Positions 38,794-46,150 of a stretch of DNA of 64,000 bases are shown one piece after another. The stretch comes from Catenovulum agarivorans YM01. GTDB lineage: Bacteria; Pseudomonadota; Gammaproteobacteria; Enterobacterales; Alteromonadaceae. Both the position numbers and the translations under genes were made by a program. Numbering within the stretch: the first letter of the stretch is position 1; each line of letters starts with the position of its first letter. The notes under the pieces were generated by a model that was given only the letters and a program-made list of their open reading frames with translations, made no database searches and was not told the origin of the DNA. The stretch covers positions 120,952 to 184,951 of the forward strand of contig NZ_JH767522.1 in NCBI RefSeq assembly GCF_000281085.1, written 5' to 3'.

Positions 38794-41385
38794 CTATTCT
38801 AAATCTAGCTGAAGTTGCTGAGGTGTTTCCGATATACTTATTTTAACTTTTAAATCAGCCCCATTTCGATCTATTTCAGCTTTAAATTCAAACGTTGACC
38901 GTTGGGAGTCTTTTGTTTCAATATTGAACCTAGAAATTTGAACTGGAATTGGAGTATTTCCACAAAACGGAATTGTTAAAGTAAATTGCTTTATCGATTT
39001 ATTATTTGAAGTTCGAGTGTCACTGTGCAGTACAAAACTGGGTAATGGGAGCTCTTCAACTTTGCTAATCGTTGTATTCACTTCATTTATTAACGGTGCA
39101 GGAACTAGAGATTTGTTCTCCTTTTTGCTATGCGCTGTTGAAGCAGACAGTGCTGTTTTCCTCAACATTAATGATTCATTAAATCCACCTCTCTTTTCAT
39201 TTTTCCTTTTTCGTTCTTCTTTAATATCTTCTTCAGTGATTTTTAATTGCTGTTGCAGAGAATTTATTACCTCTCTTAAATCCGCAAGTTCCTCCCGTAT
39301 TTCGCTTATTGATTGAGCATTTAGGACTTCATAGCTTTCTTCAACAATTTTCCTTTTTAGCGCTTCTAAATACGCATCTTTTTCTAATTTAATTACCTCA
39401 ACCTGCTCGCCACCAGATACAATTGATTTTGGTATTTCGTCTCGAACTAATTTATTGAACACCAGTTCTTCATCTTCTGTTGCATACAAGTCACTACATT
39501 CAACCGTTGCGCCATGCTTACTCAGCATATAAAACGCATGTGAGAGAATTCCTCCTGCAAGTTCGATAATTAAATTGTTTTTTTTGGCTAATTCAGCTAA
39601 TTCGTGCGCAAATGTTTGGCTTCGAACAAGCTCTGGATCTGAGGGTTCGACCACAACCCTGGAGTTCCTCACGATAGTATTTTTGTTATTTTTAAATTTA
39701 TCCCAATCTTCTTTTACACATATTTTATAAATTTGTTCATTCGCATTTTTCTTTTTCGGTGCTGCTTTGAATTCAAAATCTTGAGGCTCCCATTGCGTAT
39801 GGTACCAAGGCATTACTTTATGCTGAGAGAGGGATTCTGGCATATCAATAAACCACATAATCACTACTGGTTTACCAACTACTCTTGCTATTTTTCTTGA
39901 ATTCCACGCTATTTCAGCGACCCAATTAGAGTATTGTCGAGAGCTACTCCAATCAGATATGCTACTGCTCCAATCAGATTTTTGGTCCGTTTGATGTAAT
40001 ACCCAAGAACCATGTTTATCTGGTGCTATAAATTTATCTTTGAACCTCAACCTTTCATCAATTTTCAGTGAGGCGGGAACACTGCTATTTGGTGAAATTT
40101 CAATCACTTTAGTATCAACATCAAATACATCATGTGAGTACCAATAAAGTCCTTCTGGTATTCCCCAGAGAGATTCAATTCTAACTCTTCTACCATCTGG
40201 TTCAGCCAAAGACCAAGCCGAGGATATTGCGGGTACAAAATGATGGGCGATGAGACAAAGCCCTGCTTTTCCGATTTCTTGTTCGGTAATTTTTAATCTA
40301 AATTGATTTAGTAACCACGATTTAGCGTCAGAAAGATTGCGCAATTCGTCGCTTCTTGGCAGCATCGTTTTTTTATTTTCTGGAAGAGATGTACCATCTG
40401 TTCTAATTACAAGGGGATTACAGGTCAAAATTGTTAAGTCTTCTGACAACTCCTTTGTAAGTTCATTATTTAACAATTTACTTATTGTATTTTGATCATC
40501 GCATATAAAAAAATTAACCACTTGATAGCCAATCTCTTTGTAAATACGAGTGTTGTATAACTTAGAATATTGATTAAAATCACTTTCAGAAGCTATCTTA
40601 AATATTTTTAGATCTTCAACGTTAGGAGTTTGATATTCGTAGATCCGAATATCATTTGGGTTTATGCCTTGTTTTTTCACTCCGTCCAGATCGGCCTGAA
40701 CAATATACAGTCTTTCGGCATCACACACCCACTCAAAATGCACCCGCATTTTATGAATATAATGAGCCCATTTTGCAACGTTTTCTAAAGCTTTTTCAAA
40801 TTCCATTTTGCTGGCAAGTTGTAGCTCACTAGTAGTAGCTTCTGAACTATCTCTCCAACTTCTTAAATTAATGCTACCTGTAGATTTTTTTCCTGAATTA
40901 CCAACCTCTGCTTCAGTCTCCCATACCCAGTCTCTGGCATCATGATACACTCTTCGTTCATTGGACAAATGCCCCTGCAAGCCGTTCTTGATGAATTCTT
41001 GGATAATCCAATAACCATCGAACTTGGGTAGAATTGTTTTAGATGTGTCAAAATCAGATAACTGTAAGGGAAAGGAGTCATGAGTACCACGGTCTAGAAT
41101 ATTTTCATCATTCTGATTTGATCGAATAATTATTTTTGTATTTAAACTGATTGATACACCTAATTTACCAAAAAAATTCTGAATATCTGTAGCTGATATC
41201 GAATCTATTGATTTCGAGTGCACTAGAAAAAAAGGTGGGTACCAAGCCTTCGGGAGAAACAATAACCCAAAAGCTTTCAAACCAACCTTATGTGGTGTGA
41301 TTTCTGAGCCTTTTAGGGTGCTTAACAAACTATTTTCGAAAATATAAATTTCTGTGTCTGTATTGATAGCTCTCGAATCATTCAT
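38794..41385 (-). CDS. PEP-synthase-like/MazG-like fusion protein
   Basis: An 863-residue fusion I do not know as a named protein. The N-terminal part (KVGLKAFGLLFLP; IIIRSNQNDEN; GYWIIQEFIKNGLQG) resembles the ATP-grasp half of PEP synthase/PPDK. A central segment IIELAGGILSHAFYM resembles the phosphohistidine swivelling domain, with His616 in the phosphorylated position. At residue 644 NKLVRDEIPKS begins a MazG-like all-alpha NTP pyrophosphohydrolase domain with EESYEVL and EELADLREV metal ligands, then a coiled coil and a beta-rich C-terminal domain. The PEP-utilising TIM barrel is missing. It follows a HIT-like and a membrane protein gene with gaps of 13 and 21 bases. I infer nucleotide phosphate-transfer chemistry; substrate unknown. 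Confidence 0.7.
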   Translation of the reverse strand: MNDSRAINTDTEIYIFENSLLSTLKGSEITPHKVGLKAFGLLFLPKAWYPPFFLVHSKSIDSISATDIQNFFGKLGVSISLNTKIIIRSNQNDENILDRGTHDSFPLQLSDFDTSKTILPKFDGYWIIQEFIKNGLQGHLSNERRVYHDARDWVWETEAEVGNSGKKSTGSINLRSWRDSSEATTSELQLASKMEFEKALENVAKWAHYIHKMRVHFEWVCDAERLYIVQADLDGVKKQGINPNDIRIYEYQTPNVEDLKIFKIASESDFNQYSKLYNTRIYKEIGYQVVNFFICDDQNTISKLLNNELTKELSEDLTILTCNPLVIRTDGTSLPENKKTMLPRSDELRNLSDAKSWLLNQFRLKITEQEIGKAGLCLIAHHFVPAISSAWSLAEPDGRRVRIESLWGIPEGLYWYSHDVFDVDTKVIEISPNSSVPASLKIDERLRFKDKFIAPDKHGSWVLHQTDQKSDWSSSISDWSSSRQYSNWVAEIAWNSRKIARVVGKPVVIMWFIDMPESLSQHKVMPWYHTQWEPQDFEFKAAPKKKNANEQIYKICVKEDWDKFKNNKNTIVRNSRVVVEPSDPELVRSQTFAHELAELAKKNNLIIELAGGILSHAFYMLSKHGATVECSDLYATEDEELVFNKLVRDEIPKSIVSGGEQVEVIKLEKDAYLEALKRKIVEESYEVLNAQSISEIREELADLREVINSLQQQLKITEEDIKEERKRKNEKRGGFNESLMLRKTALSASTAHSKKENKSLVPAPLINEVNTTISKVEELPLPSFVLHSDTRTSNNKSIKQFTLTIPFCGNTPIPVQISRFNIETKDSQRSTFEFKAEIDRNGADLKVKISISETPQQLQLDLE

Positions 41386-41406
41386 CCATGGAAACCTAAA
41401 AATTTT

Positions 41407-41973
41407 CTAAGCTTTTTGCTTTGCAAAAAGCGTTTCGGCTACTTCCTGCATTTTAGCTATAGCACTATCAGCGAAATACCCAGTTAAGAACCCAATAGCA
41501 AAATATCCTGATGGCTTGTCAGTATTGATCTCTAATCCAATAATTCCGGAATCAAATAAAGTCCCAAACGCGAGAGCAACGCCAGCGGAAAGAAGGGGTG
41601 AGAAAATTCGCCATAATTTACGATCTAGGTGCCAATGACCTCGAGCTACGACTTTATATAAATACTTCAATCCAAATATGGTACCACCAAACAATCCACC
41701 TATGAATATGAAGATATATTGGTCGATTTGAGTTGCGCAGGTTAGACAGTCGTAGGTTAGTACTCTGTATATGTCACCTCTCCAAGCTAAAACCATTAGG
41801 AGCAAAGATAAGAAAAATAATGCCCCCATCCAAATTGCTTCAGTTTTTATTTTTTTGCTTGATTCTTCACACCATTTGCTTTGCCATTCATATTTATTGC
41901 GATCATCGGTGTTTATGTGATCATTGATAGTTTTTTCTGTCGAGTCTCTTTGAGAATTATTACCCATTAGCAT
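41407..41973 (-). CDS. Four-helix membrane protein of the island cassette
   Basis: A 188-residue protein with a charged cytoplasmic N-terminus (about 45 residues, including NKYEWQSKWCEESSKKIKTEA), then four hydrophobic segments near residues 48-66, 85-105, 127-145 and 158-174. No enzymatic motif is visible. The N-terminal helix leading into a membrane bundle is reminiscent of small membrane effectors of nucleotide-signalling defence systems, but I cannot assign a family. It sits 13 bases after the HIT-like gene and 21 bases before the PEP/MazG fusion, so the three are one transcription unit. Confidence 0.6.
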   Translation of the reverse strand: MLMGNNSQRDSTEKTINDHINTDDRNKYEWQSKWCEESSKKIKTEAIWMGALFFLSLLLMVLAWRGDIYRVLTYDCLTCATQIDQYIFIFIGGLFGGTIFGLKYLYKVVARGHWHLDRKLWRIFSPLLSAGVALAFGTLFDSGIIGLEINTDKPSGYFAIGFLTGYFADSAIAKMQEVAETLFAKQKA

Positions 41974-41986
41974 TATTCCAAATTAG

Positions 41987-42628
41987 CTAGATGTAATTAG
42001 CGCAAGTATTTTCTTTATCTGCTAACAAGGCCAGCGATTCGGAAGCATTGTCTAGGAATTGATCAATTCGGTAATTATATAAATGAGGAATGCCTAATCC
42101 CGCAGCGATAACTTTTCTAAAGAATTGTGAGGTTGGTTGCTCTAACTTCGAAACATAAACTAAAGAATCTTGATTGGGAACATCATTAGAGAATGACAAA
42201 TATTCGCAAGTAAGTTTATGAAGTGAAGAGCTTTTACATTTCTCCCAATTTATCTCTGGATCAAAGGACTCTACCGCTCTTTTTAGATCGAATTTAAGAG
42301 GAACTATATGAATGTGAGCGTGATCGACGCCACACCCTGTAATTGAACCTTCAGAACTCGCGCCATGCTCAAAATATACACACTCACCGAAAACCTTTAC
42401 TAATTTTAGGTGAACGGTTTTAACAAAAGCCCAAAAATCAGAATCCAAGTAATAACTGGACATGTTAGGTACATGCTCTTTTGGGAATATTACTGTCCAT
42501 CCTTTAGTTAAGGCTCCTTGAGTAATAAATGCTGCAAATTTATCATCCTCGAACCAAGGTCTGTCAATAGCTCTAGTAGAAACACTAGAGCTATTCATAT
42601 AACCGCAAAACTTACATTGCTTATTCAT
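41987..42628 (-). CDS. HIT-fold nucleotide hydrolase/transferase
   Basis: A protein of about 213 residues with a CxxC zinc pair at the start (MNKQCKFCGYM), the HIT beta sheet (AAFITQGALTKGWTVIFPKEHVPNM) and the catalytic histidine triad GVDHAHIHIVPL near residue 105. HIT proteins hydrolyse or transfer nucleoside monophosphate groups. The C-terminal 100 residues are not recognised. Start chosen at the ATG at 42628, behind GGTGA; an upstream ATG at 42691 gives an implausible extension. First gene of the HIT/membrane/PEP-MazG unit. The 253-base gap to yicC is very AT-rich and must contain the promoter. Confidence 0.75.
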   Translation of the reverse strand: MNKQCKFCGYMNSSSVSTRAIDRPWFEDDKFAAFITQGALTKGWTVIFPKEHVPNMSSYYLDSDFWAFVKTVHLKLVKVFGECVYFEHGASSEGSITGCGVDHAHIHIVPLKFDLKRAVESFDPEINWEKCKSSSLHKLTCEYLSFSNDVPNQDSLVYVSKLEQPTSQFFRKVIAAGLGIPHLYNYRIDQFLDNASESLALLADKENTCANYI

Positions 42629-42881
42629 AATTTTCACCGAATAATAAATTTCCTCGGAACACGTTACTAATAGCGACACGGCTACATTCATACTTACTGT
42701 TTTCTATTTATAATTATAGCAGCCGTCTATTTACTGAGAATGAAGTACTGTATTCCTCTTTAGTAGGATAAAACAATTACAGTTAATTTTTCAAAAACCT
42801 AATTAAACTTACTTCTATTAATTTTTTATCACAATATTAGCGGAATCCAAACAACTGATTGAAAATTTTCAATTTAACAGT

Positions 42882-43751
42882 TTACTCAATGTTCTGAATT
42901 TGTTCACGCATCTGCTCAATCAACACCTTAACTTCAACAGCTGCATTGGTCACTTCTGTATTAATTGACTTCGATGCTAACGTATTCGCTTCGCGGTTAA
43001 ATTCTTGCATCATAAAATCTAAGCGGCGGCCGCAGGCACCACCTTTTTTCAATATTTTGTCGCGGCTTTCTTTTATGTGCGAATCTAAACGGTCAAGCTC
43101 TTCGGCTACATCTACACGTTGCGCAAGCATAATCAATTCTTGTTCTACGCGGCTTTCGTCAACTTGCTCTTTTAATTCAGCTAAACGTGTGGTTAAACGC
43201 TCACGTTGCCAAGCTAATACTTGTGGCATTTGTTCGCGTACAATTGCAACCTGGCTTGCAATACCTTCTAGGCGTTGCTCGATAAGGGCTTTTAAGTTTT
43301 CACCTTCGCTGGCACGTGCGGCTAAAAAGTCTTTAATGGTTAAATCGAACTCAGCTAATAATTGAGCTTGTTGCTCGTCTAAGTCTTGTTCTTCAGCTTG
43401 CATCACCCCCGGCCAACGCATTAGGTCTACTGGGTTAATTACTGCATTATTCAGCTGGGCTTGAATTTTAAGGGCGTGGTTGCACAGTTGGTCAACTAGG
43501 TTTTGGTTTATGGTTAAGTTGCCCGTGCTTTTGTCTGTGTCGGTTATGCGTAAGTTAATTTCAACTTTACCACGCTGCATGGCTTTGCGAATTTTTTCGC
43601 GCAGCACTGGCTCTAATCCTCTAAATTGTTCTGGCAATCGAAAATAGGTTTCCAAGTATCTTTGGTTTACTGAGCGGATTTCCCATGCAAATGTGCCCCA
43701 CTCTGTTTTTTGCTCGCGACGAGCAAAAGCCGTCATACTGTGAATTGCCAT
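42882..43751 (-). CDS. yicC: YicC-family endoribonuclease
   Basis: A 289-residue YicC/YloC protein, recognised by MIHSMTAFARRE-like start, FAWEIRSVNQRYLETYFRLPE, the C-terminal GGACGRRLDFMMQEFNREANTLASKS and the end VEQMREQIQNIE-type sequence. Family members act as endoribonucleases affecting small-RNA and stress responses. It is the first core gene on the far side of the island and is divergent from the slyD gene. Confidence 0.93.
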   Translation of the reverse strand: MAIHSMTAFARREQKTEWGTFAWEIRSVNQRYLETYFRLPEQFRGLEPVLREKIRKAMQRGKVEINLRITDTDKSTGNLTINQNLVDQLCNHALKIQAQLNNAVINPVDLMRWPGVMQAEEQDLDEQQAQLLAEFDLTIKDFLAARASEGENLKALIEQRLEGIASQVAIVREQMPQVLAWQRERLTTRLAELKEQVDESRVEQELIMLAQRVDVAEELDRLDSHIKESRDKILKKGGACGRRLDFMMQEFNREANTLASKSINTEVTNAAVEVKVLIEQMREQIQNIE

Positions 43752-43932
43752 TGAGGTTAGATCTCCAAAAAAGATAAAAATTGAATAATAGCTAAGGCGT
43801 TTACTATAGCATATTCAATCTCTTCTACATGTAGTTGTTTTTGATCGCAAATCAACCTGCAGCGTAAAATTGTCATTCTTTACATACCTGCTATGATTCG
43901 CGGTAATTTTCAACTCTAATTCGAGATAACAA

Positions 43933-44421
43933 ATGCAAGTTACTAAAGATACAGTGGTGCAATTTCACTACAGCTTAAGCGATGAAAGTGGCAAACAATT
44001 AGAATCAAACATGAATGCCGATCCTATTGCTTATTTGCATGGCCATAACAATATGATGAAAGGTGTTGAAGCAGCTTTAGAAGGTAAAGCGGTTGGTGAA
44101 GAGTTTTCAGTAACTCTACCGGCTAGCGAAACTTATGGTGAACGCAATGAGTCAGAACAAGCGATTCAACGTGTTCCAGCTAAACATTTAATGGGCGCTA
44201 AAGTTTGGAAACCTGGCATGGTTGCTGTGGTGAATACTGAGCAGGGTCAACGCCAAGTCACTGTGGTTAAAGCTGGTCGTTTTATGGTGACTGTTGATAC
44301 TAATCACCCTCTAGCTGGCAAAACTTTAACTTTTGATTTAAAAGTAACAGATGTTCGTGCAGCTACCGCAGAAGAGTTAGCGCACGGTCATGCACACGGT
44401 GTTGGTGGACATCACCACTAA
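43933..44421 (+). CDS. slyD: FKBP-type peptidyl-prolyl isomerase SlyD
   Basis: A 162-residue SlyD-type isomerase/chaperone: FKBP core (VVQFHYSLSDESGKQLESN; GVEAALEGKAVGEEFSVTLPASETYGE), the inserted IF domain (about 70-125), then a short His-rich metal-binding tail GHAHGVGGHHH. Shorter in its tail than E. coli SlyD. It catalyses prolyl isomerisation and delivers nickel in enterobacteria; the nickel role here is an inference. Convergent with the kinase gene, sharing a terminator. Confidence 0.93.
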   Translation: MQVTKDTVVQFHYSLSDESGKQLESNMNADPIAYLHGHNNMMKGVEAALEGKAVGEEFSVTLPASETYGERNESEQAIQRVPAKHLMGAKVWKPGMVAVVNTEQGQRQVTVVKAGRFMVTVDTNHPLAGKTLTFDLKVTDVRAATAEELAHGHAHGVGGHHH

Positions 44422-44428
44422 TTGCTAA

Positions 44429-44460
44429 TTTGCAAAGTTGGCTTAAGCCAGCTTTGCAAA
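44429..44460. terminator. Bidirectional hairpin between slyD and the thiamine operon
   Basis: TTTGCAAAGTTGGC-TTAA-GCCAGCTTTGCAAA is a near-perfect 32-base palindrome (one G-T pair). It starts seven bases after the slyD stop and covers the stop codon and last codons of the convergent kinase gene (TAA at 44445-44443). T-rich tails lie on both sides. Confidence 0.7.
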
Positions 44461-45198
44461 CCAAAGTTTATTTAAATATTCAAATACCTGAATATATTGC
44501 AACAACAAGTCTTGGTTAATGCTGCTTTGGCTGTGCTTTTGGTATTCATCTACTAGCTGATTTTGCTCAGCAGTATTGAATTGATTTATACAAATACTCG
44601 CAGCTAAATCATATTCAGCACTTGCCATACGGGCGTATTCCCAATCAACCAAATAAGTTTTATCACGCGTTTTTAATATATTGTCGCGCGATATATCCCC
44701 ATGGCAAAACACTTGGTTTGTACAGTCACTATCTAACTGTTTTGCGAGTTCTAATAGAGTTATATCTATTTTATCGGCTGAAGCCAGCGCTTGAATATCC
44801 GCAGCAAGCCGCTGCGGGATAATATTTGGTTGGTGAATTTGTACTAGTTGGCTATCACTGCTGTGTGTATGTACCAAGAGTAAAGCAATATCTTCAATAC
44901 ATGCTTGTGTATCCGTTTGCACATATTCAGTCACCAACAATTTGTGCTGAGTATTTTGCAATAAACACTTTGGTGTTAACTGCGCCTGTTCGGCAATACT
45001 TCTTGCTTGATGTTCATGCTGAATATGCGCAGCGTCTTTATTGTTTAGCGATTTAACAAACAAGTTTTGATGTTGATTACTGCCGTCTAACACCTGTAGC
45101 TTAAAACATTGATTGCTATAACCTTTGTTTATTGGCTCAATATTTAGTATTGAGCCAAAGTTTTGTTCGATTAGCAGTCGCTGAGCGATAGATAACAT
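44443..45198 (-). CDS. Thiamine kinase-like phosphotransferase
   Basis: A 251-residue protein of the choline kinase/aminoglycoside phosphotransferase fold. The Brenner motif is FCHGDISRDNILKT near residue 167 and the metal-binding YLVDWEYARMASAEYDLA follows. It is the last gene of a TPP-riboswitch operon with pnuT, which is the arrangement described for predicted thiamine kinases in Shewanella-like bacteria. It probably phosphorylates imported thiamine. The protein is small, and the N-lobe glycine motif is weak, so the substrate relies on context. Confidence 0.82.
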   Translation of the reverse strand: MLSIAQRLLIEQNFGSILNIEPINKGYSNQCFKLQVLDGSNQHQNLFVKSLNNKDAAHIQHEHQARSIAEQAQLTPKCLLQNTQHKLLVTEYVQTDTQACIEDIALLLVHTHSSDSQLVQIHQPNIIPQRLAADIQALASADKIDITLLELAKQLDSDCTNQVFCHGDISRDNILKTRDKTYLVDWEYARMASAEYDLAASICINQFNTAEQNQLVDEYQKHSQSSINQDLLLQYIQVFEYLNKLWFAKLA

Positions 45199-45208
45199 GA
45201 TTAATAAA

Positions 45209-45889
45209 TTAACCCGCTTGTTGCGCTAAATAGCCAGCTTGCTGTTGTTGCTGGTATAACGTGCGCCATTGCCAATACGCCCAAGCAGCTAATACTGTGT
45301 AGCCGGCAAACAATAACATGGTTAAATTGAGTGATTTTTCGCTATAAATGTACAAACCTGCAATATCTATCACCACCCAGTACAACCAAGTTTCAAGCAG
45401 TCGAATAGCAATTAAGTAGGTAGCGTACACACTAAACACTGTGGTGAAAGTATCTAAATAAGCAAAATCAGCTTGGGTGTAATTCTCCATTACGTAGCCC
45501 AAAACCAAGGACACAAGCGACAGTACCGCAATTAGCTTAAAATGCAGTTGTAATGGCCAAGACTGCACTGGCGCAACGTCATCAGGATGTTCATCTTCGA
45601 TGACAGTTGCTTCTTCATCGTCTAATGAAAAAGCTATTTGCCGCCACTGCAACCACCCATATACAGCCATAGCTATGTAATAAACCTGTAAGGCACTGTC
45701 CATAAACAGGTTTACATCCAAAAAGATGTAACAATAAATACCACTAGCTAGCATAGCAGCGGGCCAGCACCAAATGTTGCTTTTGCCCGCCAATATCACA
45801 TAAGCCAAACTGGCTATCACTGCAATCAGCTCTAGCCAGTTCATTGCTAATACCTCATTGGCAATTGAGTTAAATAGCTCACTCATCAA
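45209..45889 (-). CDS. pnuT: Thiamine transporter PnuT (PnuC family)
   Basis: A 226-residue permease with seven to eight hydrophobic segments; residues 18-80 carry the PnuC features (SLAYVILAGKSNIWCWPAA; YYIAMAVYGWLQW), the latter holding the conserved tryptophan motif. PnuC-type facilitators import vitamins that are trapped by phosphorylation. Location in a TPP-riboswitch operon with a kinase indicates thiamine rather than nicotinamide riboside. The start overlaps the upstream small gene by 11 bases. An extended acidic loop (residues 92-112) is unusual. Confidence 0.88.
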   Translation of the reverse strand: MMSELFNSIANEVLAMNWLELIAVIASLAYVILAGKSNIWCWPAAMLASGIYCYIFLDVNLFMDSALQVYYIAMAVYGWLQWRQIAFSLDDEEATVIEDEHPDDVAPVQSWPLQLHFKLIAVLSLVSLVLGYVMENYTQADFAYLDTFTTVFSVYATYLIAIRLLETWLYWVVIDIAGLYIYSEKSLNLTMLLFAGYTVLAAWAYWQWRTLYQQQQQAGYLAQQAG

Positions 45890-46139
45890 TATGCGACCTG
45901 TCGCCCATTATGTATTTACACACAAATACAGCTCGACCGATTTCTTGATAAACACGTTCCATTTCAAGGGTTAAACAGTTCATCACTTGGTGGTACTCAC
46001 CAAACACTTGTGAACTCATACCATTGGTTTTAATCCGAATATCAGGATATTGACGAATGCGTTTAATAAAGTCCCAAATTTGTTCTTCAAACTCTTGTTG
46101 AGCCAAGGGATACAAACTGATTTCGACTGATAGTTGCAT
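45879..46139 (-). CDS. YkoF-like thiamine/HMP-binding protein
   Basis: An 86-residue protein matching a single thiamine-binding domain of the YkoF/MTH1187 type: opening QLSVEISLYPLAQQEFEEQI, then IRQYPDIRIKTNGMSSQVFGEY and an ending VFVCKYIMGDR. In Bacillus YkoF binds thiamine or its pyrimidine precursor. Here there is no signal peptide, so it would act in the cytoplasm. It stands between the TonB receptor (11-base gap) and pnuT (11-base overlap) in the TPP-controlled operon. Confidence 0.8.
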   Translation of the reverse strand: MQLSVEISLYPLAQQEFEEQIWDFIKRIRQYPDIRIKTNGMSSQVFGEYHQVMNCLTLEMERVYQEIGRAVFVCKYIMGDRSHIDE

Positions 46140-46150
46140 TTAACTTTTCC

